In this document: piece after piece, positions 61,648 to 64,000 of the stretch
How the letters are laid out: each line of letters opens with the position of its first letter
Position numbering within the stretch: the first letter of the stretch is position 1
Assembly: GCA_022825235.1 (NCBI GenBank)
Contig: JAJDYI010000017.1
Coordinates: 157,489 to 221,488, forward strand
Source of the DNA: Alphaproteobacteria bacterium
Lineage (GTDB): Bacteria; Pseudomonadota; Alphaproteobacteria; TMED109
DNA length: 64,000 nt
Direction: 5' to 3'
Made by a program: the position numbers and the translations under genes
The notes under the pieces: generated by a model
Databases searched by the model: none
What the model was told of the DNA's origin: nothing
What the model saw: only the letters and a program-made list of their open reading frames with translations

Positions 61648-64000
61648 ATGCTCTCGATCGGGGCGCTCGCCTCGGCATCGCAGGGCGCCAGCTACTACGA
61701 GCGCGACGGCTATTACGCGAAGGACGATCCGGAGCACCGCGAGGCGAGCGCCTGGGCCGGCAGGGGGGCGGAAGAGCTCGGGCTGAAGGGGCCGGTCGAC
61801 CCCTGCACCTTCCGCGCCGTGCTCGAAGGCAGGGTGCCGGACGGCTCCGGCGCCGAGATCGGCCGGCGCGGCAGGGACGGGGAACGCCTCCACCGCCCCG
61901 GCCGCGACCTCACCTTCTCGGCCCCCAAGTCCGTCTCCATCGCCGCCCTGGTCGGCGGCGACGACCGCATCGTGAAGGTCCACGACCGCGCCGTCGCGGC
62001 GTCGCTCGCCTGGATCGAGAAGAACGCCGCCGAGACCCGCATGAAGGACCCCGACACCGGGCGCATGATACGCGCCGGCAACCAGAAGATCGTCGCCGCC
62101 ACCTTCCGCCACGACACCTCGCGCAACTTCGACCCGCAGCTCCATACCCACGCGGTGCTGGCCAACATGGTGCAGGGCGAGGACGGCAAGTGGCGCTCGA
62201 TGGCCAACGAAAAGATCTACGGCTCGAAGATGCTGCTGGGGGCGCTTTACCGGGCGGAGCTCGCCCGGGGGCTCGGGGACCTCGGTTACGGCATCGAGAA
62301 GGCCCATGCCGACGGGCGCTTCGAGATCGCGGGGGTTCCCCGGGAGGCCATCGCGGCGTTCTCCAGCCGCCGCGCCGAGATCGAGGCGGCGATGGAAGAG
62401 CGCGGGCTCGGCGTCTCCGCCGACAATCCGCGCATCGCCGAACGCGCCGCGCTGATGACGCGGGCCAGGAAGCGCGATATCGACCGGGGCGAGCTCCGAG
62501 GCGTGTGGCAGCGCCAGGCCGCCGATCTCGGCTTCGACGCCAGGACTCCGGTCGCGGAGGCCATGGAACGATCCGCCGCGCCGGAACGGGACGCGACGGT
62601 GGAACCGGCAACCGGATCGGGCAGGAGGCCGGAGCCGGAGGCGCCCGGGCTGCCGGATATCGGCGAGGCGCGCGGCGGGGGCGTTACCGCCTTGCATACA
62701 TCGGGGGAGGATCGTTCGCCCGTGCAAGACGATGGACGCGGACCGGAACGCGAAACCGCCGAAGCCGCGCCGCCCTCGCCCGCCGCGGAGGCGGTGGCCT
62801 GGGCGCTGGCGCATCTCTCCGAGCGCGCGGCGGTGTTCCGGCGGACCGACCTGCTGACCGCCGCGCTCGTCCACGCGCCGGGCGCGGTCATGGTCGGCGA
62901 TGTCGAGCGGGAAGTCGCTGCGCTGGAGAAGGCGGGCGCGCTGCACGCCGTCGACATGCCCGGCGCGGAGGATTCCCTCGCGACGGAGAAGACCGCCGGC
63001 GAGGAGCGCGAGGCGGTAGCCCTGATGCAGGCCGGCCAGGAGCGCGGCCGCGCGCCGATGCGCGGCTGGCAGGTGCAGGCGCATCTCAACAGGGGGCCGC
63101 TCACGGAAGGCCAGAAGGACGCGGTGAAGCTCATCCTCGGCGCGAAGGACCGCACGGTGGGCGTCCAGGGCTATGCCGGCACCGGCAAGACCACCATGCT
63201 GAACCGGGCGCGGACGCTGGCGGAGAAGAAGGGCTGGCGCATGGCGGGCCTGGCGCCCTCGGCTTCGGCGGTGCAGACGCTGGCCTCCGAGGCCGGGATC
63301 GGGAGCGAGACGCTGCAGCGCTTCCTCGCCCGCAATGCCGGCGTCGCAGAAGGCAGGCTCACGAAGAAAGGTGCGAAGGAGATGCGCGCCGCCTTCGCGA
63401 AGACCATCCTGGTGGTCGACGAGGGCTCGCTCGCCTCCACCGTCCAGGCCAGGGACCTGCTGCGCATCGCCAACGAGTTGCGTATCCCCCGCGTGGTGCT
63501 GGTGGGCGATGCGAAGCAGCTCGATGCGGTGGACGCCGGCAAGCCCTTCGCCCAGCTCCAGGCCGCCGGCATGCAGACCGCGGTGAAGGACGAGATCATG
63601 CGCCAGCGCGATCTGGCCCTGAAACGGGCCGTCGAGGCGAGCCTCGCGGGCGACATCCAGCGCACCTTCGACAAGCTCGGGGACAATGTCGCCGAGGTGA
63701 AGCCCGACAATATCGCCGTCGCCGTCGCCGCGCGCTGGCTCGCGCTGTCGCCGGACGAACGCGCGAGGACCGGGCTGATGGCCCCGAGCCACGGGCTGCG
63801 CGAGCGCATCAACGAACTCGTGCGCGAGCGCCTGGCTCGCGACGGCGCGGTGCGCGGGCCGGCCATGAATGCTGAGCGCCTGGTCAGCTATGGCTATACC
63901 AACGCCGAGAAGACGCTCGCCGCCAACTACGCGCCGGGCGACGTGGTGGCCTTCCACCGCCCCTACAAGCGGCTCGGCGTCGACAAGGGCGACGAACTCC
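61648..64000 (+). CDS. traI: Second TraI-like MobF relaxase/helicase, incomplete at window edge
   Basis: An open frame from ATG 61648 to the window end (784 codons visible, no stop). It is very similar to the relaxase at 20481: same start (LSIG then ASYYE, DGYYAKDD with paired Tyr), LHTHAVLAN metal site, GYAGTGKTT Walker A, VVDEGSLASTVQARDLLRIA and GDAKQLDAVDAGKPFAQLQA. The linker between domains differs. There is no traD upstream; instead a decayed RecD-like gene lies divergently. It probably belongs to a second mobilisable or conjugative element extending to the right. Confidence 0.93.
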   Translation, partial: MLSIGALASASQGASYYERDGYYAKDDPEHREASAWAGRGAEELGLKGPVDPCTFRAVLEGRVPDGSGAEIGRRGRDGERLHRPGRDLTFSAPKSVSIAALVGGDDRIVKVHDRAVAASLAWIEKNAAETRMKDPDTGRMIRAGNQKIVAATFRHDTSRNFDPQLHTHAVLANMVQGEDGKWRSMANEKIYGSKMLLGALYRAELARGLGDLGYGIEKAHADGRFEIAGVPREAIAAFSSRRAEIEAAMEERGLGVSADNPRIAERAALMTRARKRDIDRGELRGVWQRQAADLGFDARTPVAEAMERSAAPERDATVEPATGSGRRPEPEAPGLPDIGEARGGGVTALHTSGEDRSPVQDDGRGPERETAEAAPPSPAAEAVAWALAHLSERAAVFRRTDLLTAALVHAPGAVMVGDVEREVAALEKAGALHAVDMPGAEDSLATEKTAGEEREAVALMQAGQERGRAPMRGWQVQAHLNRGPLTEGQKDAVKLILGAKDRTVGVQGYAGTGKTTMLNRARTLAEKKGWRMAGLAPSASAVQTLASEAGIGSETLQRFLARNAGVAEGRLTKKGAKEMRAAFAKTILVVDEGSLASTVQARDLLRIANELRIPRVVLVGDAKQLDAVDAGKPFAQLQAAGMQTAVKDEIMRQRDLALKRAVEASLAGDIQRTFDKLGDNVAEVKPDNIAVAVAARWLALSPDERARTGLMAPSHGLRERINELVRERLARDGAVRGPAMNAERLVSYGYTNAEKTLAANYAPGDVVAFHRPYKRLGVDKGDEL

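Noticed and set aside
61359..63875. An 838-codon open frame overlapping the second relaxase gene
   Set aside because: It is an Arg/Gly/Ala-rich alternative frame of the relaxase gene, a GC-rich artefact. Several similar long minus-strand frames (for example 4740-7376 and 14288-17704) were rejected for the same reason.
1..64000. tRNA genes as integrase targets, and CRISPR arrays
   Set aside because: No T-loop-like GGTTCGAATCC pattern in a foldable context and no regularly spaced direct repeats with unique spacers were found by eye.

Overview
The window is GC-rich DNA of alphaproteobacterial character. The evidence is the base composition, frequent GTG starts, the style of the tandem tyrosine recombinases and a fully F-type conjugation operon with a MobF relaxase. 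I cannot name the genus. Most of the window looks like mobile or accessory DNA: conjugation genes, five recombinase genes or remnants, IS elements, three toxin-antitoxin pairs, a restriction cassette and many decayed genes. No tRNA, rRNA or CRISPR array was seen.

Region 1 (about 0.3-25.3 kb) is a near-complete F-type transfer module on the + strand. It starts with a regulator, then traA-L-E-K-B-V-C, a degenerate HD-family gene, trbI, an S26 peptidase, traW, traU, trbC, traN, traF, traH, traG, ssb, traD and traI. Most neighbours overlap by 1-17 nt, so they are probably co-translated. TraA would be the pilin; TraL/E/K/B/V/C the envelope-spanning core and its ATPase; TraW/U/TrbC/N/F/H/G the pilus assembly and mating-pair factors; TraD the coupling protein; TraI the relaxase-helicase. 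TraC carries an in-frame TAG between its Walker A and Walker B motifs, so the module is either dead for transfer or depends on suppression. A lone minus-strand membrane-protein gene sits where F carries its entry-exclusion gene. Downstream are a small possible relaxosome protein, an orphan DNA methyltransferase and an intergenic region with GTATGCTC repeats and an F-like nic sequence, the best oriT candidate.

Region 2 (25.5-33.5 kb) is decayed. It holds a methyltransferase C-terminal remnant, a DUF1232 gene, a tyrosine integrase with a truncated partner integrase, and two copies of an unusual pairing: an alpha-helical repeat protein followed by a secreted or membrane protein. One repeat-protein gene is split by an IS110/IS1111 element, and its partner is frameshifted by a 16-bp tandem duplication. 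An integrase C-terminal fragment closes the region.

Region 3 (33.8-41.3 kb) is a defence island: HigBA, an Mrr-like endonuclease, an MmeI-like fused restriction-modification enzyme, a conserved 118-aa protein, a divergent PD-(D/E)XK nuclease-like protein and a small helical protein.

Region 4 (41.3-55.5 kb) mixes chromosome-like genes (TonB-dependent receptor, AGCS amino-acid/sodium symporter, voltage-gated-type potassium channel, Calx-beta protein, beta-barrel protein, lipoprotein) with a MazEF pair, an IS256 remnant and gene-poor stretches. A cluster of six perfect hairpins lies at 41832-42070.

Region 5 (55.6-64.0 kb) begins with an intact tandem integrase pair homologous to the broken one in region 2, followed by a RelE/HigA-type TA pair, two beta-barrel proteins, a heavily decayed RecD-like helicase gene and a second MobF relaxase gene that runs off the right edge. 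This suggests a second, related element.
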